Shown here one piece after another: positions 11,703-24,400 of a stretch of DNA of 64,000 nt; the stretch's first letter is position 1, and each line of letters starts with the position of its first letter. The position numbers and the translations under genes are program-made. The notes under the pieces were generated by a model. That model ran no database searches. It saw nothing but the letters and a program-made list of their open reading frames with translations, and was not told the origin of the DNA. Source of the DNA: Tethya wilhelma (taxonomy: Eukaryota; Porifera; Demospongiae; Tethyida; Tethyidae); contig CAXIPT010000040.1 in NCBI GenBank assembly GCA_964030475.1, positions 1 through 64,000 of the forward strand. The letters run 5' to 3'.

Positions 11703-12574
11703 TTGTGAGGCTCCAAGGGAAAACCGGAAATTATTGTTTTTAGAGTAAAATGTGGTTTTAGTTTACTTCGCGTTTTTGCGCGAAAATTTTTTTATTGCAC
11801 GGACGCATTGTGCTACATCTCAGCATGCTCCACGCAAAATTTGAGGGGTGGAGCTGCTTCTGTTGCAGAGATATAGACCATATTGTTAGCCCTGTTCATT
11901 TTTATTTAGTTGCTAACACGGAGAACTGCAACAGACCGTAGTGAATATTAATGAGCTAAGCAGCTGCCACAAAAATGAATTGTTTATTCGATGTTCTCAG
12001 TGCTCTATAAGCTGACTAATCTCAGAATTTTGCTACAATACACGGTCAGCTAAAGCTTTATACGTCCTTTTCTAATCCAAGCGCTTACATACAGTAGCTT
12101 TCTACTCGTAAGTATTGCCTCTCCCTGTACGGTGATCGCGTACAGGTTATTTTGAGGCTTATTTTAGTTCTTGGAACTTACTGTACCTAGAATCTATCTC
12201 TCTGCTAGCAAGCGCTTACCTCCTTGAGTCCAGTAGCCGTCTCCTGGGTCTTCTTTCCTAGCTACTCGCTTGTCACTAAATAATTTTAGTCCCCACGTGG
12301 CTGGCTGTGGTAATATTCAGCATGTACTGTACATGATCTAATTAAGATACAGAGAGTATACGGACCGCCCATAGTTTACATAGCAACAGGTTTACAACTG
12401 TTTTTCCAGGAAGCCACGAGTGGAGGCAGGGCTGCTTGCAAGAGCTATATCTGGAAAACTACAACAGCTATACGCACCAAATTTTGATATGCGCTTCCTA
12501 GAAAGGCCTAGATACACATGGAATAGCTAACTCAAAATTTGTGGAAATTCCCAAACGTCCGGTTTTCGTCACAA
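11703..12574. mobile_element. TTGTGA-ended 872-bp element in satellite
   Basis: Interrupts a satellite unit between TCAAAATAA and ATGTTTTTAGC. Left end TTGTGAGGCTCCAAGGGAAA then ACCGG. Right end, read inverted, TTGTGACGAAAACCGGACGT. The repeats match only partly, and a clear duplication of target bases is not visible. The interior is non-coding. The same interior starts again at 63398 and runs off the window, confirming a repeated family. Confidence 0.7.
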
Positions 12575-13290
12575 ATGTTTTTAGCAAAAATGAACTTTTT
12601 GGTCTTAGAAAATTTTCTAAGTCCATAGTCACACAAAAAAACTAGGTTCTTTATCTCTACCGTGAGAAAACTTTGTTTTTCAATAACAATGTTTTATACA
12701 CTAAGAGAATGTTGCATGTGTTAAAAAAGTAAAATTTCATAAAAGTTTTTCTTTTGTGCTGAAAAGCTTTTTTAAGGCAAAATAAACGTTTTTTGAAAAG
12801 AATGGTCTTAGAAAATTTTCTAAGACAATAGTCACTCAAAAAAACCAATTAGGTTTTTTATTTCTACCGTGAGAAAACTTTCAACAATGTTTTATACACA
12901 AAGAGAAAGTTTCATGTGTTGAAAAAAGTAGTTTCACTAAATGTTTCCTTTGAGCTGAAAAGAATTTTCAAAGCAAAATAATTGTCTTTTGTACTTTATG
13001 GTCTTAGAAAATTTTCTAAGTGCATAGTCACACAAAAAAACTAAGTTCTTTATCTCTACCGTGAGAAAACTTTGTTTTTCACCAATAATGTTTCTTACAC
13101 CAAGAAAATGTTCCATTTGTTGAAAAAAGTAAAGTTTCAAAAAAGTGTTTCTTTTGTGCTTAAAAGTGTTTTCAAAGCAAAATAAACATTTTTTTTAAAT
13201 TATGGTCTTACAAAATTTTCTAAGTCCATAGTCACTCAAAAAAACAAAATTCTTTATCTCAACCGTGAGAAAACTTTGTTTTTGCACTTC
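12575..13290 (+). repeat. ~215-bp satellite, forward block 3
   Basis: Three diverged units with the same landmarks. The last stops within GAGAAAACTTTGTTTTT, where unrelated sequence begins (TGCACTTCCAATTTGC). Confidence 0.85.
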
Positions 13291-13411
13291 CAATTTGCAC
13301 CTATACAGGGAGGTTGAAGGGAGAGGCACATTCAAAGAATTTGATGTAAGAATATTATGCTCACACATTATTTTTGTTATTAACATCAAAACTAATTTAA
13401 TTTTATTTCAG

Positions 13412-13536
13412 CAAGGCGATTCATGAGTTTCTCTGAAGACCTCCAACATAGCCAGAAAGTTGCGTTGCGGAAGAAGAGTCAAGAGCTCTGTCATGAGACT
13501 TTACCATGGCAAATGAACACGTATAAGCATAGCTAG
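13412..13536 (+). CDS. Possible 3'-terminal exon, orphan
   Basis: After a good polypyrimidine/AG acceptor (TTTTATTTCAG) an open frame in phase 1 encodes 40 residues (RRFMSFSEDLQ, then KVALRKKSQELC, then LPWQMNTYKHS) and stops at TAG 13534-13536. AATAAA follows at 13703. No matching upstream exon keeping frame was found within the 120 bp between the satellite and this exon. It could be a captured or relic exon. I do not recognise the protein. Confidence 0.35.
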
Positions 13537-13702
13537 TAACATTTGACTCAGTCTTTCATCAATAGGTATACTAAATCTATGTTATCACTTAATCATTTTT
13601 GTATGCTGTCACCTGTATTTATTATGATGGGTCTCTCTGATTTGATTTTATATTCATAATACCCTAACTTATGTTAAATGTTTGATTTTTGAAGTGATTT
13701 AC

Positions 13703-13708
13703 AATAAA
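13703..13708 (+). promoter_or_regulatory. Possible polyadenylation signal
   Basis: AATAAA about 170 bp downstream of the stop codon of the orphan terminal exon. The motif is common by chance in AT-rich DNA. Confidence 0.25.
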
Positions 13709-13785
13709 ATTTTGTTGATTTTAAGAGCAAAATTATACCCTGCATGTGCATGTATGTGGTAACATTTTAATACTTAAGTTAGACC

Positions 13786-14402
13786 TTAACTCTTTAGGGC
13801 CGACAGCGCCAAAAGTCGCACGCGCGTATTCACGATCGCGTAATCTGCGATTTTTTGCATTTATTATTTTTAGGGATAGTGTTTGAGCTATGGGCTTTAG
13901 ACTTGCTATGCAGTTAGGTAAGATAGCGCTCTACTAAAATACCAAGTTAGAGTCAGGTCTGATTAGTAGGCGGAGAGATATAGGCTTCAAAGTTCAAAGG
14001 TCGCGATTGCGGTAAAGATCGAGACCGTCAGTTTAAACTCACGTTTTTTTCTTAGTGCTTTGCAGGGGTAGCTTGACGCTAGCTATGGAGGTGCAGGGGG
14101 GCTTAAGCTATACCTGCATGCAAGCGCTTTTGCAGTCCTGCTCTTCAAGCTAGAAAAAAAACCATAAGTATGCAGGTCATTTGGCAAACTTTGACCGCTT
14201 CCGTTTTTGAAGTTAATAAAAGCAAGCCAAGAATAGAACTGATATAGCTATGCCTTAGTACAATCATAGCTAAGCTGAACTAGCTACAAGAGAGAGTGGC
14301 ATAGGCTTAAGCAAGAATAAAAATGTATAAAAACCAAGGTTAATTAATTATTCATAAATTCTAATTATATATGCATAATCAATTCAGGCCCTAAAGAGTT
14401 AA
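13786..14402. mobile_element. TTAA-flanked MITE (CTCTTTAGGGCC ends)
   Basis: TTAACTCTTTAGGGCC at 13786 is mirrored as GGCCCTAAAGAGTTAA ending at 14402, so TTAA flanks a ~610-bp insert. The interior carries the family core also found at 48125-48500, 52040-52390, 56420-56620 and 60120-60470: a TTTAAACT/TGCATTTAGGTAA stretch, a CTCTACTAAAATACCAAGTT stretch and a GATCGCG-type palindromic patch. Non-coding. Confidence 0.75.
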
Positions 14403-14587
14403 TAGGACTACTGTATCACAAAAACATCTTAATATTAAAAACATTTTCTACATTATTGAACCAATGTAAAATATGTTTCAGCATAATTCATTCACACGCA
14501 AGACAAAGTGGTAAGACTGAATTCATACAGAATTCAAACAAGCTATCGAGACATTATTAAGACACGATTGAGAAATCTTATGGCAGT

Positions 14588-14873
14588 AGTGTTAGAAAAT
14601 TTTCGAAGACCATAGTCAATCAAAAAAATTAAATTCTTTATCTCTACCGTGAGAAAACTTTGTTTTTCAACGTTTTTTACACCAAAGTAATGTTCTATGT
14701 TTTGAAAAAAGAAAAATTGCACAAAAGTGTTTCTTTTGTGCTGAAAAGTGTTTTCAAGGTAAAACAGGTTTTTTGCAAAAAGTGTACTCTATGGTCTTAA
14801 AAAATTTTCTAAGTCCATAATCACTCAAAAAAACGAAGTTCTTTATCTCTACCATGTGAAAACTTTGTTTTTC
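14588..14873 (+). repeat. ~215-bp satellite, forward block 4
   Basis: About 1.3 diverged units, ending in TTTTTC directly at the N (14874). Confidence 0.85.
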
Positions 14874-14874
14874 N
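14874..14874. other. Single undetermined base at satellite/duplication junction
   Basis: The N sits exactly between the last satellite unit and the first base of the duplicated HECT-gene segment. Adjacency of the two sides is therefore not proven. Confidence 0.9.
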
Positions 14875-15983
14875 AATATATGGTATCAAGAGTGTATAAG
14901 GGAGAGTATGCAACAACATACATGCAGTATAATGATTATATTCACATTTGATGTGATCCCCATTAACTTACACAGAATGTGATGTCATTCAGTCAAAATG
15001 GGTATGCAATACTATATATGAATGTTGTTGCGTACTCTCTCTAGTACACTCTTGATGGTATAGAGCAACAAAACTTTGCCAATAATCTATTTTGGCCACT
15101 ATAGCAAACATGCCAAAAGTAAACAACCAAAATTTTAAAATGTGCATAATTATACAACAATCTTTACAGAATCGGTTAAATTGATGAAAATTAAATTTTT
15201 AGTGGCATGCATTATACCTTGATAAGACGTTGTTGTATCTCATAGTCAGGGATATCCTCAATACAAGCAGCAGAGGTCACCATTCCATTCACTAGAAAGT
15301 CAGCTACAGCGGCAGAGAAACAGGCAGGGGGTTGGCCACCCTGGACAAGGCAAACTGATATCATCTTTCCTATAATATAGTATGTGTTTGCACCCAGGGC
15401 CTGGACATTTGTTTGCATCAAAACAACGTTAGACGGCCATCCATAGAACAGACCCGATCGTAAGAACATCTCTATAGTAAGAAGTGAGAAAAACTCTCTA
15501 CGAGGACCACCATCATCAACTGCTGCACCATCCCCGATGAAATTGACTTTCAGCATTTTCACAGCATTAAAAGATGGTTTGGAGAAGCAACGCAATGCAT
15601 CAGCAAATAACATTAATCTACGCACATTGATCCGCTGAAAATCTTCCTCATCGTTTGCCCAGATTACACTTCTTTGGTGTTGTATCAAGGCATGCTTGAT
15701 TACATCTGAATCACCCTTCTTTGTATCACTGTAATCAAAATTAAATTAATTTAGTCCAAATTAATAATCTCTATATCGAGAAACTGAGAAAATCATTTGC
15801 TTTGGATTCTAAATAAACCATACATGAATCTAAATCACCTAATATATTGGTGACAAAAAAAAGCAGCTATTGCTAGAGATCACAGGGGATCAATAGCATG
15901 CAAACAAGCTAGTTGCATGCCCTTGAGTGTGGGGCACTTGACTATGCATCAAGTGCCCCGCACTTATAATTAAGGGTCAAGTA

Positions 15984-16017
<34 letters not shown>

Positions 16018-16198
16018 ACGTGTGAAATACATATATTATAACAAGAGGAGAGCAGGTTATAATACCTCATAGGTAGGATAGTGATTTCAGCTGGTGGGAG
16101 ACTGTTCTCGATTGTTTCGCTTCCACTTGTGGAGTCATTGGAATCGACAGCTGTGAGGTCAATAACATTAAGGTACTGCCTGTACATATAACAGTAAT
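14875..16198. repeat. Direct duplicate of 18302-19627 (copy 1)
   Basis: Near-identical to 18302-19627: I count only a handful of differences (for example TATGCAAC versus TATATGCAAC, AATTATAC versus AATAATAC). Even the GT microsatellite has the same length in both. It begins at the N and ends after ACAGTAAT, where the two loci diverge completely. Confidence 0.92.
15218..16179 (-). pseudogene. Orphan duplicate of two HECT-ligase exons
   Basis: Exons 16179-16066 and 15728-15218 are the counterparts of 19608-19495 and 19157-18647 of the gene further along. The second encodes the HECT N-lobe start (KVNFIGDGAAVDDGGPRREF). Both reading frames and splice sites are intact, but the C-lobe exons that should follow on the minus strand are absent because satellite lies there instead. 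Unless spliced into the downstream part of the full gene, this copy cannot make an active ligase. It may be an assembly duplicate rather than a real locus. Confidence 0.7.
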
Positions 16199-16896
16199 TT
16201 ACATCCCGTTTCTATGTTGTTACTAAGTAAATTATTTTCCATATTGCACTAACCGCAAACTCATATTGCACTAACCACAAACTCATATTGCACTAACCAC
16301 AATTGCTTCAGGCATGATTGCACAAGAGGCTAAAAATGAACAGTTCATAATAGATTTTCAGTGTTTTTTCGCACAAATGGTTTAGACAGGGCCTCCAACT
16401 CTTGATCATTCAGCCATTCAGCGTTTCAAAACGCCTGCTCTTCTTCTTCTTCTTCTTCAAGTTTCTTGATGGTTTAGCTTAACATGGGGCGGAGCTACTT
16501 TACTGCATGACGATGACTGCAAAGGGGTGGGTCACTAAAGAGGAGGAGCCAGGTTGAGTGCTTGAACCGAGGCTTGCTTCGTTGTCAGGGAGCAGGCCAG
16601 GTCAGAGAGCGGTGGTTTTAGAGATTTAAAGAAGCTACTAGTTATATTCTACCATTCCCAAGCTAAACCTAGCTGGCACAGAGAGTATTCGAAAGTTTTC
16701 TAGCAACGAAAGAGAAATAGTTACGAGTTCAGAAGTCGAAGTTGCCATACTATACAACTGATTCAAGATGCACTGAATTCGTTTTGGCAAAGGTTTGTTA
16801 CTAACCATGAACCCTTGTTGATAAGTCTCTTAGAAAGCTCTATAGCAACGAGCATAAATGTAGCCATGGTAAAAATGCCTGGAGATGTAAATTACT
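16199..16896. other. Non-coding intergenic stretch with short repeats
   Basis: Holds three tandem copies of a ~23-bp unit (CATATTGCACTAACCACAAA, about 16240-16305), a TTC run at about 16441-16460, and no convincing exon on either strand. Confidence 0.6.
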
Positions 16897-17090
16897 TAAA
16901 GTAAAAAAAAACATTGGAAATGTAATGAGACACAGGAATGGCTAAATCGTAAAAAGAACGCAAACAAGATGGAATGGCTGGATAAAGTGTGCAGAATTCT
17001 TCCTGTATGGGCTGCATTTAACAATCTCCTTATTGAGTCTCTCATTTTGCCCACAGGAAGAATTTCTTACACACTCTAACTTTATATATA
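16897..17090. mobile_element. Truncated copy of palindromic AAGTAAAAAAAA MITE
   Basis: Matches the left half and centre of 46921-47188 and 60714-60985 (ACATTGGAAATGTAAT, GGAATGGCTAAATCGTAAAA, GCAAACAAGATGGAATGGCT, then CACAGGAAGAATTTCTTACA). The right arm is missing. Confidence 0.75.
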
Positions 17091-17375
17091 CATGAAATTG
17101 TTCATTAAGTCTTTAGTTAATTCTGTGTTCGAAGTTAATTAATAAATGGCAAATAAACAATTATAATAGCAAAAACAATAGCAATAACATTAAATGAATA
17201 AGTAAGTAATCAGCTTCAATCACTGATTCTGACCAAGTTGGATCATGGCATTGAGCTCGGATTATAATAAAATGATGAATGATGAAACATGAACATACGT
17301 GGCAAAGCAGCGGGAGAATAGATATATGATGATAAGCAGATCAAATATTAAATGTTACATTATACATGCAGCAGA

Positions 17376-19412
17376 TCAAGCCTGCTGAAAACCAGATGAC
17401 TCGAGTATACACATAGCCATCTTGTCACAAAACCCATCTGCACTTAGGTAATCCACTTCACCCCATTTTCGGGAAAATGTAAGGGTGCAACTGCATGTGT
17501 GAGCTGTGGGTAAGAGATCTGCCGATGTAAAATCTATCATGATAGGTGATTCGAATCCTGTTGCAGGGATCATCCTTGACCCAGTAATGAATTGCAAAAT
17601 GTCTGACAGGGAAACATTCGTGATAGCTGTGTGTATGCAAGTATATTAAAAATATAAAAAAACGTGAATGGTATAAAGTAGTTAAAAAATAGTCAGAAGC
17701 AGAATACATTAAAATTATAATAGCATAAATATTATAATATACCTTTTACAGAGCAAGCTGTTATAAATTCACTCCAGTAAAGTATGATGGTCTCTTCTTT
17801 TCTACGATCATTACTTCCCCTTTCTGAGTACTGGATAACAATTTCATCAATCAGATTCTTTTCTGAAGGCTTGAAAGCTTGAGAAGAAATGAGGAGTCCA
17901 CGTAGACTCTCGGGGTGTAAGGAAATGAGGAGATCCATCTGCAACGTTTGCTTGAATCCTTTTCGAAGTTGCTCAAGTCCAGCATGTGGGAGAATGAAGA
18001 CATAATAGAGCCAAATAGATCTGATTAAATCATCGCGATCTTTGAGTGTGAGAGAATTCACGGGCTTCGAATACCCACAATCATAGATAAATAGGTATTC
18101 TTCCTCAGAAAGTAAGCCACGAAGCTGGTCTGTGGTTGAGGTATCCTTAATCTATTGAAAAAAAATTAATTGCAGCATGAATATAACTGCATGTAAGGCT
18201 ACAAAACTACTGAAACAATATAGACTTTAATAATTTTTGTACACACATAGTAGTTTGAGGATTGCAGAGTCTAGCCTATAATTATTATAATTATGATGAT
18301 CAATATATGGTACCAAGAGTGTATAAGGGAGAGTATATGCAACAACATACATGCAGTATAATGATTATATTCACATTTGATGTGATCCCCATTAACTTAC
18401 ACAGAATGTGATGTCATTCAGTCAAAATGGGTATGCAATACTATATATGAATGTTGTTGCGTACTCTCTCTAGTACACTCTTGATGGTATAGAGCAACAA
18501 AACTTTGCCAATAATCTATTTTGGCCACTATAGAAAACATGCCAAAAGTAAACAACCAAAATTTTAAAATGTGCATAATAATACAACAATCTTTACAGAA
18601 TCGGTTAAATTGATGAAAATTAAATTTTTAGTGGCATGCATTATACCTTGATAAGACGTTGTTGTATCTCATAGTCAGGGATATCCTCAATACAAGCAGC
18701 AGAGGTCACCATTCCATTCACTAGAAAGTCAGCTACAGCGGCAGAGAAACAGGCAGGGGGTTGGCCACCCTGGACAAGGCAAACTGATATCATCTTTCCT
18801 ATAATATAGTATGTGTTTGCACCCAGGGCCTGGACATTTGTTTGCATCAAAACAACGTTAGACGGCCATCCATAGAACAGACCCGATCGTAAGAACATCT
18901 CTATAGTAAGAAGTGAGAAAAACTCTCTACGAGGACCACCATCATCAACTGCTGCACCATCCCCGATGAAATTGACTTTCAGCATTTTCACAGCATTAAA
19001 AGATGGTTTGGAGAAGCAACGCAATGCATCAGCAAATAACATTAATCTACGCACATTGATCCGCTGAAAATCTTCCTCATCGTTTGCCCAGATTACACTT
19101 CTTTGGTGTTGTATCAAGGCATGCTTGATTACATCTGAATCACCCTTCTTTGTATCACTGTAATCAAAATTAAATTAATTTAGTCCAAATTAATAATCTC
19201 TATATCGAGAAACTGAGAAAATCATTTGCTTTGGATTCTAAATAAACCATACATGAATCTAAATCACCTAATATATTGGTGACAAAAAAAAGCAGCTATT
19301 GCTAGAGATCACAGGGGATCAATAGCATGCAAACAAGCTAGTTGCATGCCCTTGAGTGTGGGGCACTTGACTATGCATCAAGTGCCCCGCACTTATAATT
19401 AAGGGTCAAGTA

Positions 19413-19446
<34 letters not shown>

Positions 19447-20840
19447 ACGTGTGAAATACATATATTATAACAAGAGGAGAGCAGGTTATAATACCTCATA
19501 GGTAGGATAGTGATTTCAGCTGGTGGGAGACTGTTCTCGATTGTTTCGCTTCCACTTGTGGAGTCATTGGAATCGACAGCTGTGAGGTCAATAACATTAA
19601 GGTACTGCCTGTACATATAACAGTAATAAGTATAATATTATTATTTTTAATAAACTGGTTATCATAAATTTTGCTTACATGTAGCTAGATTCTCCACCAC
19701 TTAGAGTTTTATTTCCAACTTTCTTGACAATAGTGGGTGATGACTTCACTGCAACATGCAGTAAACATACAGTATACCATCATATAATTTCAGGAAATTC
19801 TTGACCTTACATTCTTGTGTCTTGGTCTTTCTATTTGTACTAGTTTGAGTTTCTTTCTCCTTTCCACTCTCACTGTGAGAATTGAGAAAATAAGGGCATC
19901 CAATGTATGGATACAAGGATTAATAAAATTCGAAACCTACGTAGAATTGGAAGTGCCACAAGTTTCATCATCAGAGTCCTCCTGCAATCACAACAAGAGT
20001 TTAATAATCAATATATCATTTCCATGATTCGTTCTCTACATTATTATGCTCAGCGTATATTATAGTTGGTAGTGAATGTACATGACTTGAATTCTGACTT
20101 ACATAACTGCTAACATCAGGTAACTTCAGCTCGTCCAAAGCCATGATATAAATTGTCCCCTTAGCATTTGTAAGTCCAGCAACTTGGGAAGCTGTCCATT
20201 CATAAGAGGAAGATACAGAGGGGATAGTTAATGACCTATTCCCTCCACCTGTAGGCTGCAGATAGACGAACTGAAATGTTTCACTGCCTCCCATAGGCTC
20301 TGTAAAAACAGAACGCACTTCCTTGGATACATCTTCCACTGACATCTCTGATGTGAGATGTATTTTTCCAATTAACCCACATGCTCCCAAATCAGAGCGA
20401 TAGCGGCTTCTGGGATATGGGATAATATTTGACACTTCTCCACCCTTTGTCTGCTTTGGCAAACAAACAATGTCACGATCCCAAGTCGTAAATGCCCTGG
20501 CTTTTTTCTTCTTGCTTGAAGAGTCCTTACCACCCACTGAACCTTTTTGCTTTAGATACGATGGTAATATATGTCGAGCATTTCTGAAAGTAATATGATC
20601 AATCGATAGTATATCAGTTGGCATGGCTTGCTCCACTGTCTTACAAAACAAAATGGCAAAAGGCCAAACCACTCTTATATAGACTACAATACAACTAACA
20701 TGTATAAAGATAGAGAGCATATACTCTGGAGTACGTACACTGATGTTGAAGCTCCAGCATCAGAACTTGCTGACTGGGGTGGGCAATTATTAGAAACTTT
20801 GACATCAGTTCCAGCAGCAGCAGCTTGTAAGAACTTGTAG
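17376..20840 (-). CDS. HECT-domain E3 ubiquitin ligase (G2E3-like C-terminus)
   Basis: The predicted protein would transfer ubiquitin through a HECT cysteine. Minus-strand exons joined by in-frame GT/AG borders: about 20638-20103, about 19980-19940 (EDSDDETCG), about 19746-19684, 19608-19495, 19157-18647, 18151-17743 and 17626-17376. A further 5' exon probably lies in 20730-20830. The 19157-18647 exon starts the HECT N-lobe (GDGAAVDDGGPRREFF). The last exon carries the C-lobe: ILQFITGS, then PTAHTCSCTLTF with the expected catalytic Cys in HTC, and ends with a stop at 17376. N-terminal exons are Ser/Lys-rich with a charged linker and no domain I recognise. The HECT region is compact, like the G2E3-type ligase-like genes expanded in many invertebrates. 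The start codon is not established. Confidence 0.75.
18302..19627. repeat. Direct duplicate of 14875-16198 (copy 2, in the full gene)
   Basis: This copy lies in the intact gene context, with N-terminal exons to its right and C-lobe exons to its left. It is therefore the probable original. It includes an AC/GT microsatellite (about 19414-19443) in an intron. Confidence 0.92.
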
Positions 20841-21004
20841 ATTTTGAGAAGAGGCCATAGTGAGGCCTTGCACTAAATCTACTGAGCTATGGGCACTGAA
20901 GTTAACTGAACTTAATGGCAGTGCCTAAATCAACCATCAACTGAGCCCTGTAATATGAGCTGCATAAGGGTTATTTAATTCACATGATGCATGATGACAT
21001 CATG

Positions 21005-21470
21005 TTACTCATTGCCAAATTAACTTTGTGTGACTTGACATTACAAATGTGCACTGACCTCAAGTTTGCATGCAAATGTGACTTGACACTAGTATACAAA
21101 TGTGCACTGACCTTTGCAAATGTGCACTGATGTTTACAAATGTGACCTGACATTTGTATATGTGCACTGATGTTTACAAATGTGACCTGACATTTGTATA
21201 TGTATGTGATACTTATGCAAATGACATAGCCACTTTCATGAGCCACCCTGCATGGTGTGGTTGTACATTTACAAATGTGCCTTTGTATATATGTAGTCCA
21301 ACATATATAAATGTGAGGTAACATATATAAATGTGTGGTAAGATATAATAAATGTGTGGTAAGATATATAAATGTGTGATAACATATATAAATGTGTGGT
21401 AACATATAATAAATGTGTGGTAACATATATAAATGTGTGTTAACATATATATATGTTGTTGAAATTTTAA
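21005..21470. repeat. Compound minisatellite (TGTGCACTGA / ACATATATAAATGTGTGGTA units)
   Basis: The left half has copies of a ~40-bp unit alternating TGTGCACTGATGTTTACAAA and TGTGACCTGACATTTGTATA. The right half has at least seven copies of a 20-21-bp unit ACATATATAAATGTGTGGTA with small variants. Long open frames on the minus strand (Tyr/His/Ile-rich) are products of the repeat and not genes. Confidence 0.9.
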
Positions 21471-21494
21471 TTTTGACACACATGGAACCCCATA

Positions 21495-24400
21495 TTTTTG
21501 TCTGACTGTTGACTTAGAAAATTTTCTTTTAAGACCAAAAAGTTCACTTTTAGCTTAAAACGTTCATTTTAACATGAAAACATTTTTTAGTACAAAACAA
21601 ACACTTTGGTGAAATTTTACTTTTATCAACCAATGGATCATTCTCTTGGTTTAAAAACCATTGTTAGAGAAGAACAAAGTTTTTTCAAGGTAAAATTAAG
21701 TTTTTTTGCGTGACTGTGGACTTAGAATATTTTCTCAGACCAAAAAGTTCACTTTTATCATGGTAGAACTTGGTTTGTTTGTGTGACTATTGACTTAGAA
21801 ACTTTACTAAGACAAAAAAGTTCACTTTTTGTTTTAAACGTTAAAACGTTTATTTTAACTTGAAAACATTTTTCAGCACAAAAGAAACACTTTGGTGAAA
21901 TTTTACTTATATCAACACATGGATTATTCTCTTGGTGTAAATTAGATTGATGGTGAAAAACAAATATTTCGCACGGTAAAGATAAAGAACTTAGTTTTTT
22001 TGTCTGACTATGGACTTAGAAAATTTTTTTAGACCAAAAAGTACACTTTTTACAAAAAAGGTATATTTTGATATGATAATAATTTTCAGATGAAAAGAAA
22101 AACTTTAGTGAAATTTTACTTTTTTCAAGTAATGAAACATTCATTGTGAAAAACAAGGTTTTCTCACTGTAGAGATAAAGAACTCAGTTTTTTTTGTGTA
22201 ACTATTGACTTAAAAAGTTTCTAAGACCAAAAATTACATTTTTTGCAGAAAAAGTTTATTTTAACCTGAAAACAATTTTCAGCACAAAAGAAACACTTTG
22301 GTGAAAGGTTACTTTTATCAAATCATGGAACATTCTTTTTTGTAAATAACATTGACGGTGAAAAACAAAGTTTTCTCACGGTAGAGATAAAGAACTTAGT
22401 TTTTTTGTGTGACTAATGACCTGGTAAAGTTACTAAGATCAAGAAGTTCACCCTTTTGCTTAATTTGACTTTAAAACATTTTTCAGCACAAAAGTATCAC
22501 TTTGGTGAAATTTTACTTTTTTTAACTCATGAAACATTTTCTTTGTGTAAAAAACGTTGTTGGTGAAAAAAAAGTTTTCTCACAGTAGAGATAAAGTACT
22601 TAGTTTTTTTGTGTGACTATAGACTTTGAAAATTCTTTACGACCAAAAAGTTCACTTTATTCTTAAAACGTTTATTTTGATTTAAAAACAATTTTCAAAA
22701 CAAAAGAAAAACTCTGGTTAAATTAGAGTTGTATCAACACATGGAACATTCTCTTCGTGTGAATAACATTGTTAGTGAAAAACAAAGTTTTCTCACAGTA
22801 GAGACAAAAAGCGGAGCTTATTTGTGTGACTACGAATTTAGAAAATTTTCTAAGACCGAAAAAGTTCATATTCAACTAAAAACGTTTATTTTGGCTTGAA
22901 AAAATATTTCAGCACAAAAGAAACACTTTGGTGAAATTTTACTATTTTCAAATCATGAAACATTGTCTTGGTGTAAAAAACATCGTTGGTGAAAAAAAAA
23001 GTTTTATCACTGAAGAACTTAGTTTTTTTTGTGTGACTATGGACTTAGAAAATTTTCTAGTTCACCTTTTACAAAAAACGTTAATTTTGACTTAAAAACA
23101 ATTTGCAGCACAAAAAAACACTTTGATGAAATTTTACATTTCACAACTCATGAAGTATTCTCTAGGTGTACAAAACATTGTTGGTGAAAAACAGTTTTCT
23201 CACTGTAGAGAAAAAGAACTTGGTTTTATTTGGGAGACTATGGACTTAGAAAAAAGTAAAATTTTACCAAATTGTTTTTTTTTGTACTGAAAATTTTTTT
23301 TAAATCAAAATAAGCATTTTTTGCAAAAAGTATACTTTTTGGTCTTAAAAAATTTTCTATGTTTAACTCATGAAACATTCTCTTGGTGTAAAAGGCATTG
23401 TTGGTAAAAAGCAAAGGTTTCTCACAGTAGAAATAAAAAATAGTTTTTTTGTCTGATTATGGATTAGAATATTTCCTAAGACCAAAAAGTTCACTTTTTG
23501 CTTGAAACGTATGAAAACAATTTTCAACACAAAAGAAACACTCTGGTTAAATTTTACTTTTATCAACACATGGAACATTTTCTTGGTGTAAAAAACATTG
23601 TTGGTGAAAAAAAAAGTTTTCTCACAGTGGACCTAGAAAATTTTCTTTTAAGACCAAAAAGTTCACTCTTTGTGAACTTTTTGCTTAAAACGTATATTTT
23701 GGCTATAAAGCATTTTTTAGTACAATAGAAACACTTTGGTGAAATTTTACTTATATCAACACATGGATTATTCTCTTGGTGTAAATAAGATTGATGGTGA
23801 AAAACAAATGTTTCGCACGGTAGAGATAAAGAACTTAGTTTTTTTGTGTGACTATATTGACTTTGAAAATTTTTTAAGACCAAAAAGTACACTTTTTCCC
23901 AAAAACGTTAATTTTGACTTAAAAATAATTTTCAGCGCAAAAAAAAACTTTGGTGAAATATTACTTTTTTCAGCTAATGAAACATTCTCTTGGTGTAAAA
24001 ACATTGTTGGTGAAAAACAACTTTTCTCACAGTAGAAATAAAGAACTTAGTGTGTTTGTCTGACTATGGTTTTGTTTTGATAGTTAAAAACAAAGTTTTC
24101 ACACGGTTGAGGTAAAGAACTTAGTTTTCTTGTGTGACTATGGACCTAGAAAAGTTTCTAAGATCAAAAAGTTCACCTTTTTGCTTAAAATGTTTATTTT
24201 GATTTGAAAACAATTTTCAGCTCAAAAGAAACTCTTTGGTGAAATTTATTTTATCAACACATGGAACATTTTCCTGGTATAAATAATATTGATTGTGAAA
24301 AAAAAGTTTTCTAACAATAGAGATAAAGAACTTAGTTTTTTTGTGTGACTATGGACTTAGAAAAGTTTCTAAGACCAAAAAGTACACTATTTGCAAAAAT

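Noticed and set aside
11703..12574. Clear target-site duplication for the TTGTGA-ended element
   Set aside because: Flanks rejoin to near-consensus satellite, but the exact ends cannot be fixed because the AT-rich border allows several readings.
20980..21483. 167-residue Tyr/His/Ile-rich open frame on the minus strand
   Set aside because: It is translated minisatellite, with the same peptide repeated in two frames.
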